Shown here piece by piece: positions 1-4,799 of a DNA stretch of 9,895 nt. This stretch comes from Propionibacteriaceae bacterium (GTDB taxonomy: Bacteria; Actinomycetota; Actinomycetes; Propionibacteriales; Propionibacteriaceae). Under the pieces are notes generated by a model that saw only the letters and a program-made list of their open reading frames with translations, was not told where the DNA came from and searched no databases. The stretch's first letter is position 1, and each line of letters starts with the position of its first letter. The position numbers were made by a program, and so were the translations under genes. The stretch lies in NCBI GenBank assembly GCA_030544185.1, contig JAUNRO010000099.1:1-9895 (forward strand), read 5' to 3'.

Positions 1-146
1 CTCCTTTGATCCTTGCATCTTTTTAGTCGTCAAGGCCGCTACCAATGGTAAGGAATCTACCAGGCATGCAGTCACACCGCCAGGCTGAAGGGCGACGTTG
101 TGCAGACTCCTGTCGGTACCTGCGGGGGCTGGGCATGATGGGGGAC
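1..146. other. Upstream region of the aminotransferase gene; no gene supported
   Basis: The first 60 or so bases are clearly more AT-rich than the rest of the window, which suits a promoter or leader, but I cannot place a convincing -35/-10 pair. The stretch contains a short perfect palindrome, TACCAATGGTA (40-50), followed by another TACC at 58-61 and a GGTACC at about 115. An open frame from 45 runs into the aminotransferase, but its first 34 codons look nothing like the family and were not included in the gene. Confidence 0.4.
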
Positions 147-1016
147 ATGACTGATCAGGGCACGTACGCATATCCCCGAGGCTTGCGGAGTTGGATTGAC
201 GGAGTGCTGTACGCCGACCCGGCGGCCGCGCGCGTACCCGCGACCGACCACGGCCTCGTCGCCGGGGACGGGGTTTTCGAGGTGCTGCGGGTCACTCCGC
301 AGGGACCGTTCGCGCCGACCCGCCATCTGGCCCGGCTCGCCCGCTCGGCGGAGCGGATGGGACTGCCGGAGCCGGATCTGGACTTTGTTCGCCGGGGGAT
401 CGAGGAGGTGTGCGCCGATCGCTCGGACTGGGATCTGCCGGAGGGTCGGCTGCGGATCACCTATACGGGCGGGCTGGGGCCGCTCGGCTCGCATCGCACG
501 CAGGACCAGCCGATGGTGCTGATCTCCGTCGAGCCGTGCGTCATGCCGGCGGAGAGCGACCGGATCGTCACGCTGCCGTGGACCCGCAACCTGCAGGGGG
601 CGATGACCTGGGTCAAGACGACGAGTTATGGCGAGAACGTGCGCGGTCTGGCGTACGCCCGGGAGCGTGGCTGCGGCGAGGGGATCTTCATCAACACCGA
701 CGGGTTCGTGGCGGAGGGGACCGGGTCGAACCTGTTCGTCGTCCTCGACGGCGTCGTGACCACCCCGCCGATCTCTGCGGGTGTGCTCGACGGCATCACG
801 CGCGCGCTCGTGCTCGAGTGGTTCGACGGGATCGTCGAGCGCGATCTGACGCTCAAGGAGGCGCAGGCCGCCGACGAGGTGTTCCTCACCTCCACCACCC
901 GCGACGTCCAGGGCATCGCCGCCTGGGATGAGGTGACCTGGGCCGCGCCGGGGCCGATCAGCGCCCGGTTGCGGGCTGAGTTCCAACAGCGGGTGGGGGA
1001 GGACCTCGACCCCTGA
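147..1016 (+). CDS. PLP-dependent class IV aminotransferase (aminodeoxychorismate lyase / branched-chain aminotransferase-like)
   Basis: This 289-residue protein is a fold-type IV pyridoxal-phosphate enzyme. It starts with the family's usual opening (WIDG, then the D-H-G-x(4)-GDGVFEVLRV block). The Schiff-base lysine is K157 in WVKTTSY. The cofactor-binding acidic site is E190 in VAEGTGSNLFVV. The length matches PabC (4-amino-4-deoxychorismate lyase), D-amino-acid and branched-chain aminotransferases, and sequence reading alone does not separate these. A folate-related lyase is a common annotation for actinobacterial members. The start is uncertain. ATG 147 fits the family N-terminus but has a G-run only two bases away. 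ATG 135 (four codons longer) has a G-rich ribosome site at 124-128 with better spacing. No neighbour suggests a pathway; the gene appears to stand alone and is followed by a possible terminator. Confidence 0.88.
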   Translation: MTDQGTYAYPRGLRSWIDGVLYADPAAARVPATDHGLVAGDGVFEVLRVTPQGPFAPTRHLARLARSAERMGLPEPDLDFVRRGIEEVCADRSDWDLPEGRLRITYTGGLGPLGSHRTQDQPMVLISVEPCVMPAESDRIVTLPWTRNLQGAMTWVKTTSYGENVRGLAYARERGCGEGIFINTDGFVAEGTGSNLFVVLDGVVTTPPISAGVLDGITRALVLEWFDGIVERDLTLKEAQAADEVFLTSTTRDVQGIAAWDEVTWAAPGPISARLRAEFQQRVGEDLDP

Positions 1017-1017
1017 T

Positions 1018-1049
1018 CGCCGCGCCTGGAGTGCGGGTTGGGTGCGGCG
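1018..1049 (+). terminator. Possible terminator hairpin after the aminotransferase gene
   Basis: The stem CGCCGCGCC (1018-1026) pairs with GGTGCGGCG (1041-1049) with one G-U wobble, around a 14-base loop. It starts one base after the stop codon. There is no T-run after it, which is common for actinobacterial terminators but leaves the call weak. Confidence 0.4.
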
Positions 1050-1059
1050 GTCGGTTCCC

Positions 1060-1071
1060 GAAATTCCGCGC
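1060..1071 (+). repeat. Dispersed 12-mer GAAATTNCGMGC, copy 1
   Basis: The sequence here is GAAATTCCGCGC, in intergenic DNA. With two preceding C bases it matches copy 2 at 14 of 15 positions, 63 bases apart in the same orientation. See the finding on this motif. Confidence 0.5.
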
Positions 1072-1122
1072 CTCAGGAGGGGGTGCAGATGGATAGTGCA
1101 GTTGGACCCCCGTTTCAGGCCC

Positions 1123-1134
1123 GAAATTGCGCGC
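1123..1134 (+). repeat. Dispersed 12-mer GAAATTNCGMGC, copy 2
   Basis: The sequence is GAAATTGCGCGC, in the same intergenic region as copy 1 and identical over all 12 bases to copy 4, inside thrS. Confidence 0.5.
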
Positions 1135-1292
1135 AGCGAGCATCCGGTGACCGACGTGTGAAGCCAACCCACCGGGCGGGTCAAAGTCATACGGCCCGAT
1201 CGCGCGCACGAGCTTTGCTTTGCTGCGGGAGCGTTCCGGGCGTACGCCACGGCGTCCGCCGCGCCGATTCGGCACGCTCGCGCATCTTCGGC

Positions 1293-1298
1293 TATAGT
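1293..1298 (+). promoter_or_regulatory. Probable -10 box of the tRNA-Val promoter
   Basis: TATAGT lies 12 bases before the mature tRNA 5' end and is a good match to the actinobacterial housekeeping -10 (TANNNT). A weak -35 candidate, TTCGGC, sits at 1269-1274 with an 18-base spacer. Confidence 0.55.
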
Positions 1299-1310
1299 CG
1301 TCCCTCGCAC

Positions 1311-1383
1311 GGGCGGTTGGCGCAGTTGGTAGCGCGTTTCGTTCACACCGAAGAGGTCGCTGGTTCGAGTCCAGTACCGCCCA
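1311..1383 (+). tRNA. tRNA-Val, anticodon CAC
   Basis: The 73 bases fold into a standard cloverleaf. The acceptor stem is GGGCGGT / ACCGCCC (7 perfect pairs). The D stem is GCGC / GCGC around AGTTGGTA. The anticodon stem is TTTCG / CGAAG with loop TTCACAC. The variable loop is five bases. The T stem is GCTGG / CCAGT with the TTCGAGT loop. Loop positions 34-36 read CAC, which decodes the valine codon GUG. The discriminator base is A. The 3' CCA is not encoded and must be added after transcription. A -10 box lies 12 bases upstream and a strong terminator just downstream, so it is probably transcribed alone. Confidence 0.97.
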
Positions 1384-1394
1384 CGGTGGCTAAG

Positions 1395-1440
1395 AGGGTC
1401 GCTGACAGGGAGAAATCCCAGGTCAGCGGCCCTTTGGTTT
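1395..1440 (+). terminator. Rho-independent terminator after tRNA-Val
   Basis: A 12-pair stem, AGGGTCGCTGAC (1395-1406) with GTCAGCGGCCCT (1422-1433), contains one G-U pair. It encloses a second short stem, GGGA / TCCC, capped by a GAAA tetraloop (1408-1419). A T-rich tail, TTTGGTTT, follows to 1440. It begins 12 bases after the tRNA 3' end. Confidence 0.88.
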
Positions 1441-1488
1441 GTGGCGGGCTTCATCGCGCAGGCCCCCCGGTCTTCTGTAGTCGTTTGT

Positions 1489-1506
1489 TATACAATCCAC
1501 TGTATG
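1489..1506 (+). promoter_or_regulatory. Leaderless promoter with overlapping operator-like inverted repeat for the toxin-antitoxin pair
   Basis: TACAAT (1491-1496) ends seven bases before the ATG at 1504, and no Shine-Dalgarno-like sequence precedes that ATG. This is the arrangement of a leaderless actinobacterial transcript. Over the same bases lies an inverted repeat, ATACA (1490-1494) and TGTAT (1501-1505), separated by six bases and covering both the -10 box and the start codon. Binding there by the downstream ribbon-helix-helix protein would block transcription. That regulatory role is inference; no clear -35 was seen. Confidence 0.45.
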
Positions 1507-1818
1507 AGTGAACCGTTCGATCTTGATGCGCTCGACGACACCGAGCCCTTCGAGATCGATACGCAAGTAGCTCACCTGTTCAAGCATCCGCACCTGGGGC
1601 TGGAGGACGTGATGGACGTGTGGAGCAGTGACCCGCTGTTCTATCCGGCCAAGCCGCCTGCCCACTGGTTGATGCTGGCCGAGGTTGGTGGACGCGTGCT
1701 CCTTGTTCCGCTGGCCCCGTCTCGCTCGGGTGATCCGGGCCAGTGCCGACCGATCGGCTGTTACGAGGCATCTTCGGGCCTCGCCGCCACCTACCGAAGG
1801 GACCGCGATGAGTACTGA
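1504..1818 (+). CDS. BrnT-like toxin (putative ribonuclease) of a type II toxin-antitoxin pair
   Basis: This 104-residue protein has a BrnT-like layout. An acidic N-terminus leads to an FEID...LFKHPHLGLEDVMDVW segment, like the F-E-W-D...KH-G-V-x-EE-x-x-x-VF start of BrnT. A hydrophobic strand pair follows (WLMLAEVGGRVLLVPLAP), then RPIGCYEASSGLAATYRRDRDEY, like the R-I-I-S-A-R-x-A-x-x-x-E-R-R-x-Y end. Known BrnT proteins are RelE-fold ribonucleases that cut mRNA until bound by BrnA. The gene overlaps the following antitoxin-like gene by 11 bases, in toxin-first order as in brnTA. The start at 1504 follows a leaderless-type promoter. The match is by pattern only: the usual BrnT ISAR motif is altered to IGCYEAS, so activity is uncertain. 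Confidence 0.62.
   Translation: MSEPFDLDALDDTEPFEIDTQVAHLFKHPHLGLEDVMDVWSSDPLFYPAKPPAHWLMLAEVGGRVLLVPLAPSRSGDPGQCRPIGCYEASSGLAATYRRDRDEY
1796..1802 (+). promoter_or_regulatory. Ribosome binding site of the antitoxin gene
   Basis: GAAGGGA lies five bases before ATG 1808, inside the 3' end of the toxin gene. It lets the antitoxin be translated on its own, in contrast with the toxin, which has no such site. Confidence 0.6.
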
Positions 1819-2056
1819 TGAGAAGCGCCAGCCGATGACTCCCGAGCAGGAGCACGAGTTCTACGCCGAGCCGCGCAACCAGGAGCCCCAGGGCCCCGCC
1901 CGTCGGCGCAAGAGCCCGCTGAGCAAGCCGGTTCCCGTGCGGTTCCCGGCTGAGCTGCTTGAGGACGTCAAGCGGGCTGCGGAAGCCGATGACCGCTCGG
2001 TCTCGGCGTGGATCCGCCGAGCCGTCGAGCACGAGCTGTCCCGCTCCGCCAACTGA
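1808..2056 (+). CDS. Ribbon-helix-helix (CopG/BrnA-type) antitoxin
   Basis: This small protein of 82 residues has a charged, probably flexible N-terminal half (residues 1 to about 38) with a basic RRRK patch. A ribbon-helix-helix domain follows: the strand VPVRFPAELLEDV, then a first helix, then the turn DDRSVSAWIRRAVEHEL. Such proteins dimerise through the strand and place it in the DNA major groove. The N-terminal part would be expected to wrap the toxin. The start codon lies inside the toxin gene (ATGAGTACTGA overlap), so the two are co-expressed. An inverted repeat over the pair's promoter is a likely binding site. A role as the antitoxin of the BrnT-like protein is inferred from family and arrangement; a stand-alone regulator is less likely. 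Confidence 0.75.
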   Translation: MSTDEKRQPMTPEQEHEFYAEPRNQEPQGPARRRKSPLSKPVPVRFPAELLEDVKRAAEADDRSVSAWIRRAVEHELSRSAN

Positions 2057-2101
2057 GGGGCTGCTAGCCACCCAATGCCATCACCGGGGCACGCGCGTCG
2101 A

Positions 2102-2107
2102 TAGGCT
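2102..2107 (+). promoter_or_regulatory. Possible -10 box of a leaderless promoter for the glycosyltransferase
   Basis: TAGGCT fits TANNNT and ends six bases before ATG 2114. The start codon lacks a recognisable ribosome site, so transcription may begin at the A of the ATG. No clear -35 was seen. Confidence 0.3.
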
Positions 2108-2113
2108 TCGATC

Positions 2114-3376
2114 ATGCGGTTTCTCCTGCAGGGCTTCGGTTCACGCGGTGACGTCCAGCCGATGATCGAGCTCGGCAAGGGGCTCCTGGCGGCTGGCCAT
2201 GACAACGTTGCGGTGGCCGCCTGGCTCGATTTCGAGCCGATGATCACCAAGGCCGGGCTGCAGTTCGAGCCCTATCACCTCGGCCAGGAGCAGCTGCTCG
2301 CCGCGGGCCAGGTGCAGCGCTGGATCAAGGCCACGGATTCGGAGACGCGGGCGACCCGGCTGCAGGGCGCGTTCCTCGCCTCGGTCGCGCCGGTCATCGC
2401 CCAGGACCTGCTGCGCATGGTCCAACCCGGGGACGTCACGATCAACGGCCTCCTCGCCGCCGACCCGATGGCCACCCTCGCCCAGCACCGCGGCGCGACG
2501 GCGATCAGTGCGCTGTTCTGCCCGCTCCTCCCGACACGCTCCGCGACCAGCTTCATGGCCCCCGCGATCCCCAAGGATTCGCTGATCAACAAGATCTGGT
2601 CGACGTTCGCGATGATGGTGTACGCCGGATATGGCGACCCCGTCGCTCAGCGCGTCCGTGCCGAACTCGGGCTGAAGAAGCGCACCCGCCGTGACTACCT
2701 GCGGGCCCTCACCCGCACCCCCACGTTGCTCGCGGTCAGCCCCGCGGTTGCGCCACCGGCGCCGGACTGGCCGAAGACGCAGGTCCAGACCGGCTGGTGG
2801 GCCAGGCGTACCCCCGCCGATTATCAGCCACCCGCCGAACTCGCCGACTTTCTCGCCGCCGGCGACCCGCCGGTCTATCTGAGCTTCGGCTCGATGTCCG
2901 TCGCCGCCGCAGACCCCGCGGCCGAGGCCCGCCTCGCCGTCGAGGCGCTCACCGACGCCGGCTGTCGCGGACTGCTCGATCGCGGCCTGCTCAACCACGA
3001 CCTCGGCGACCTGCCCGACACCGTGCTCGCAATTTCCGACGTCCCCCACGACTGGCTCTTCCCGCGCTGCGCCGCCGTCGTCCACCACGGCGGCTCCGGC
3101 ACCACCGGCGCGGCCATGGGCGCCGGCGTACCCGCCCTGGTCGTCCCCCACATCGGCGACCAGATGTACTTCGCCCGCCGCACCCACGCCCTCGGCTGCG
3201 GTCCCGCCCCCATCCGCCGCCACGAGCTCGCGGTCACCAACCTCAGCGGATCGATCCGCGCCATGCTCACCAACGACGTCATGCGCCAGCGCGCGACCAG
3301 ACTCGGCCACAACGTGCACGCCGAGGACGGCGTCCGCAGCGCCGTACGCCAGATCGAGGCCTGGCTCACCCGCTGA
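2114..3376 (+). CDS. GT1 / UGT-type glycosyltransferase (GtfB-like), acceptor unknown
   Basis: At 420 residues this has the length and two-domain GT-B fold pattern of actinobacterial macrolide/glycopeptide-type glycosyltransferases. The N-terminal acceptor domain starts GFGSRGDVQP, in which D13 is at the position of the proposed catalytic aspartate of GtfB-type enzymes. The C-terminal nucleotide-sugar domain carries HHGGSGTTGAA (H324, H325) and the sugar-contacting GDQ (D349-Q350). There is no signal peptide, so it should act in the cytosol. No polyketide, peptide or sugar-nucleotide genes are nearby, so the acceptor could be a lipid, a sterol-like molecule or an antibiotic to be inactivated. 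The gene follows the antitoxin by 57 bases, has its own possible promoter, and ends 15 bases from the convergent flavin-reductase-like gene. Confidence 0.88.
   Translation: MRFLLQGFGSRGDVQPMIELGKGLLAAGHDNVAVAAWLDFEPMITKAGLQFEPYHLGQEQLLAAGQVQRWIKATDSETRATRLQGAFLASVAPVIAQDLLRMVQPGDVTINGLLAADPMATLAQHRGATAISALFCPLLPTRSATSFMAPAIPKDSLINKIWSTFAMMVYAGYGDPVAQRVRAELGLKKRTRRDYLRALTRTPTLLAVSPAVAPPAPDWPKTQVQTGWWARRTPADYQPPAELADFLAAGDPPVYLSFGSMSVAAADPAAEARLAVEALTDAGCRGLLDRGLLNHDLGDLPDTVLAISDVPHDWLFPRCAAVVHHGGSGTTGAAMGAGVPALVVPHIGDQMYFARRTHALGCGPAPIRRHELAVTNLSGSIRAMLTNDVMRQRATRLGHNVHAEDGVRSAVRQIEAWLTR
3025..3036 (-). repeat. Dispersed 12-mer GAAATTNCGMGC, copy 3
   Basis: On the minus strand it reads GAAATTGCGAGC, inside the glycosyltransferase gene. 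In frame it is encoded as GCA-ATT-TCC, using ATT where the gene otherwise prefers ATC. Confidence 0.5.
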
Positions 3377-3391
3377 CCGACCAGGCTCAGC

Positions 3392-3910
3392 TCACGGCGT
3401 CCGCGCCTTCGCCGGCGCCGGCCGCTCCTCCACGCCATGGCCGGGCGTCAGATCACCGAGCGCACTGATGCGCAGCGGCTCGAACTCCCCGCCCACCGCG
3501 TCCTCGACCTCCAGCACGAAGCACGCATGATCGCCGCCGACCTCCGCCAGCGCCACCCGCCGGCCGAGGAACCGGTTCGGCAGGGCCTCCAGCAGGGGAG
3601 TGCCGGCTGGCCCGGGCGACCAGTCCACCCGCTCGAACTTGTCCAGCTCATCCCCGCTCTGCTCCCCGAACAGCCGGGCGACGGCCTCATCGTCGGGGGT
3701 CAGAAAATGTACGCCCAGCCGCTCGGCGTGCAGCGCCACCCGATAGGTGTGGTTCGCCTTCGACAGCCAGACCGCGTGCTGCCGGGGTTCGATCGCGCAC
3801 TGGTTGTGGAACCCCACGACGCACCCGGCGTGCTCCCGTCCGTCGGAGGCCGTCACCACCACCATCGCGCCGTTGCTGCGCGCCACGAGCGCGTCATAGG
3901 CCTCGCTCAT
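3392..3910 (-). CDS. Flavin reductase-like protein (FMN-binding split barrel)
   Basis: This 172-residue protein matches the flavin reductase-like domain. The N-terminal barrel strands include NGAMVVVTA and the HAGCVVGFHNQCAIEPRQ stretch, where FMN is usually held. A middle LFGEQSGDELDKFERVDW segment and the late GDHACFVLEV strand follow; the latter corresponds to the GDH-hydrophobic-GEV signature of the family. Such proteins bind FMN and reduce it with NAD(P)H, or act as the reductase partner of an oxygenase. The start codon overlaps the stop of the upstream RibD-type reductase gene (ATGA), so the two are translationally coupled and probably act in the same flavin- or pteridine-linked process. 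The C-terminal tail from about residue 155 is proline-rich and probably disordered. The true substrate is unknown. Confidence 0.8.
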   Translation of the reverse strand: MSEAYDALVARSNGAMVVVTASDGREHAGCVVGFHNQCAIEPRQHAVWLSKANHTYRVALHAERLGVHFLTPDDEAVARLFGEQSGDELDKFERVDWSPGPAGTPLLEALPNRFLGRRVALAEVGGDHACFVLEVEDAVGGEFEPLRISALGDLTPGHGVEERPAPAKARTP

Positions 3911-4644
3911 GACGCCGCTCGCTCATAGCGCAGGAACAGCGTCGAGTCATGGCCCAAGGCGTGACAGAGACGGTATGCCGAGGTCGCGCCTCCGGCCGGC
4001 GTCAGCGCCACCGGCAGCGGGTCGCCACCCATCAGCGGCGTCAGCGTCAGGCACAGCTCATCGAGCAGCCCCGCGGCCGCGAGCCGGCCGAGCAGCGTCG
4101 GCCCGCCCTCACACAGCACGGTCGGCAGGCCCCGCGCCGCCAACGCCGCCAGCAGCGCGGCCAGGTCGACCGATTCCTCGCCCACGACCAGGACCTCGGC
4201 GCTGTCCCGGGCCCGATCCAGTCGCTCCGGCGGGGCCGCCGCGCACGTGATCACCATCGTCGGCGTCGCCGCCTCGGTGAACAGCGGCGCCGCCCAGTTC
4301 AACTCCAGCGACCGGCTCACGACGGCGACCGGAGGCAGCGGCGTACGCCCGGCCTCAACCCGGGCAGCCTGACGCGCCTCGGGCAGGCGGACCGGACCAT
4401 AGCCCTCCCGGCGTACCGTCTCCGCCCCCACCACCACGACATCGGCCAACGCGCGCATCAGCCGGAACAGCTCGACGTCCGGCCCCTCCGACAGCGGCCC
4501 CACCCGGCCGTCGACCGCCGCGGTGCCGTCCACCCCCGCGACCATGTTGGCCATCATCCAGGCCCGCCCATCGGCATGCCCGCGGGGCACGGCATAGGGC
4601 GCCAGGATGTCGGCGATCGCCGCTCCGGCGTTGAGTTCGTGCAT
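3907..4644 (-). CDS. RibD C-terminal-type (pyrimidine/dihydrofolate) reductase
   Basis: This 245-residue protein is a stand-alone RibD C-terminal domain, the DHFR-like fold that reduces aminopyrimidine intermediates with NADPH. Visible hallmarks are MMANMVAGVDGTAAVDGRVGPLSEGPD near residues 30-55, the strand VVVVGAETVRREGYGPVR, the EGGPTLLGRL nucleotide loop and the LTLTPLMGG strand. It lacks a deaminase domain. Whether it works in riboflavin synthesis is not settled by sequence; no rib genes or FMN riboswitch are seen here. I chose ATG 4644 because AGGGAG precedes it by four bases and the family homology begins there. The longer frame to 4761 crosses the control region. It is the first gene of a two-gene unit with the flavin-reductase-like protein. 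Confidence 0.83.
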   Translation of the reverse strand: MHELNAGAAIADILAPYAVPRGHADGRAWMMANMVAGVDGTAAVDGRVGPLSEGPDVELFRLMRALADVVVVGAETVRREGYGPVRLPEARQAARVEAGRTPLPPVAVVSRSLELNWAAPLFTEAATPTMVITCAAAPPERLDRARDSAEVLVVGEESVDLAALLAALAARGLPTVLCEGGPTLLGRLAAAGLLDELCLTLTPLMGGDPLPVALTPAGGATSAYRLCHALGHDSTLFLRYERAAS

Positions 4645-4648
4645 GGTG

Positions 4649-4654
4649 CTCCCT
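4649..4654 (-). promoter_or_regulatory. Ribosome binding site of the RibD-type reductase gene
   Basis: On the minus strand this reads AGGGAG, four bases before ATG 4644. It decides the start in favour of 4644 over the longer open frame. Confidence 0.55.
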
Positions 4655-4684
4655 GCTCTCGGATCGGGCCCTTCCCAAGGAACG

Positions 4685-4696
4685 TATATCGATATA
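4685..4696. promoter_or_regulatory. Perfect AT-rich palindrome TATATCGATATA in the divergent control region
   Basis: This 12-base perfect palindrome stands out in very GC-rich DNA. It is 40 bases from the reductase start on the left and about 100 bases from the thrS start on the right. It could be an operator for a dimeric regulator, or supply the -10 region (TATACG on the minus strand) of the reductase unit. The binding protein is unknown. Confidence 0.45.
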
Positions 4697-4737
4697 TGCC
4701 CAGTGACCAGAGACGCGCGGACCCCGCCAGGTCGGGC

Positions 4738-4775
4738 ACAATAGGTGGCCGGACCGGCCATTGTCGGGTCGGTCC
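4738..4775 (+). promoter_or_regulatory. Overlapping hairpins in the thrS leader/promoter
   Basis: Two inverted repeats share bases. TGGCCGG-A-CCGGCCA (4746-4760) is a 7-base-arm palindrome. GGACCG (4751-4756) can instead pair with CGGTCC (4770-4775). An outer ACAAT (4738-4742) / ATTGT (4760-4764) pair and two GTCGGG copies (4731-4736, 4763-4768) frame them. The arrangement allows alternative structures, but no T-box features or terminator tail were recognised. A regulatory role is inference. Confidence 0.3.
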
Positions 4776-4785
4776 GTCGCTGATC

Positions 4786-4792
4786 GAAGGGG
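4786..4792 (+). promoter_or_regulatory. Ribosome binding site that sets the thrS start
   Basis: GAAGGGG lies seven bases before GTG 4800 and supports that start over the TTG at 4761, which lies in the hairpin region. Confidence 0.75.
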
Positions 4793-4799
4793 AAAACCA

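Larger units (their letters stand above)
1050..1310. other. Intergenic stretch without a credible gene
   Basis: About 260 bases lie between the hairpin and the tRNA gene. They hold two near-identical copies of CCCGAAATT-N-CGCGC (1057-1071 and 1120-1134), which flank a weak GGGGGT/ACCCCC inverted repeat (1079-1084, 1106-1111). There is also a GGCGTACGCC palindrome (1239-1248) and a probable tRNA promoter at the right end. An AGGAGG eight bases before an ATG at 1089 looks like a ribosome site, but the frame reads straight through the tRNA and is not believable. Confidence 0.5.

Noticed and set aside
45..146. N-terminal extension of the aminotransferase to ATG 45
   Set aside because: The 34 extra residues are basic, cysteine-containing and unlike the family; homology begins after residue 35 and nearer ATGs are available at 135 and 147.
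72..1454. Minus-strand 460-codon open frame across aminotransferase and tRNA
   Set aside because: Antisense to a clear aminotransferase and a tRNA; proline/arginine-rich filler without motifs.
1089..1511. Open frame with AGGAGG eight bases before ATG 1089
   Set aside because: The frame reads straight through tRNA-Val and its terminator; the peptide includes the familiar false tRNA translation (GRLAQLVARF ... VAGSSPVPPT), so it is not a gene despite the good ribosome site.
2141..3319. Long minus-strand open frame opposite the glycosyltransferase
   Set aside because: Antisense frame produced by G/C third-position bias; glycine/valine/arginine-rich with no domain, while the plus strand has a complete enzyme.
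3411..3422. GCCGGCGCCGGC palindrome as bidirectional terminator between the convergent genes
   Set aside because: It lies inside the 3' coding end of the flavin-reductase-like gene, has no T-run, and such GC palindromes arise readily at this base composition.
4645..4761. Extension of the RibD-type reductase to 4761 on the minus strand
   Set aside because: It would cross the palindrome and the thrS leader; ATG 4644 has AGGGAG before it and fits the family N-terminus.
4761..4799. TTG 4761 as thrS start
   Set aside because: It lies in the hairpin region without a ribosome site; GTG 4800 has GAAGGGG seven bases upstream and begins at the TGS domain.
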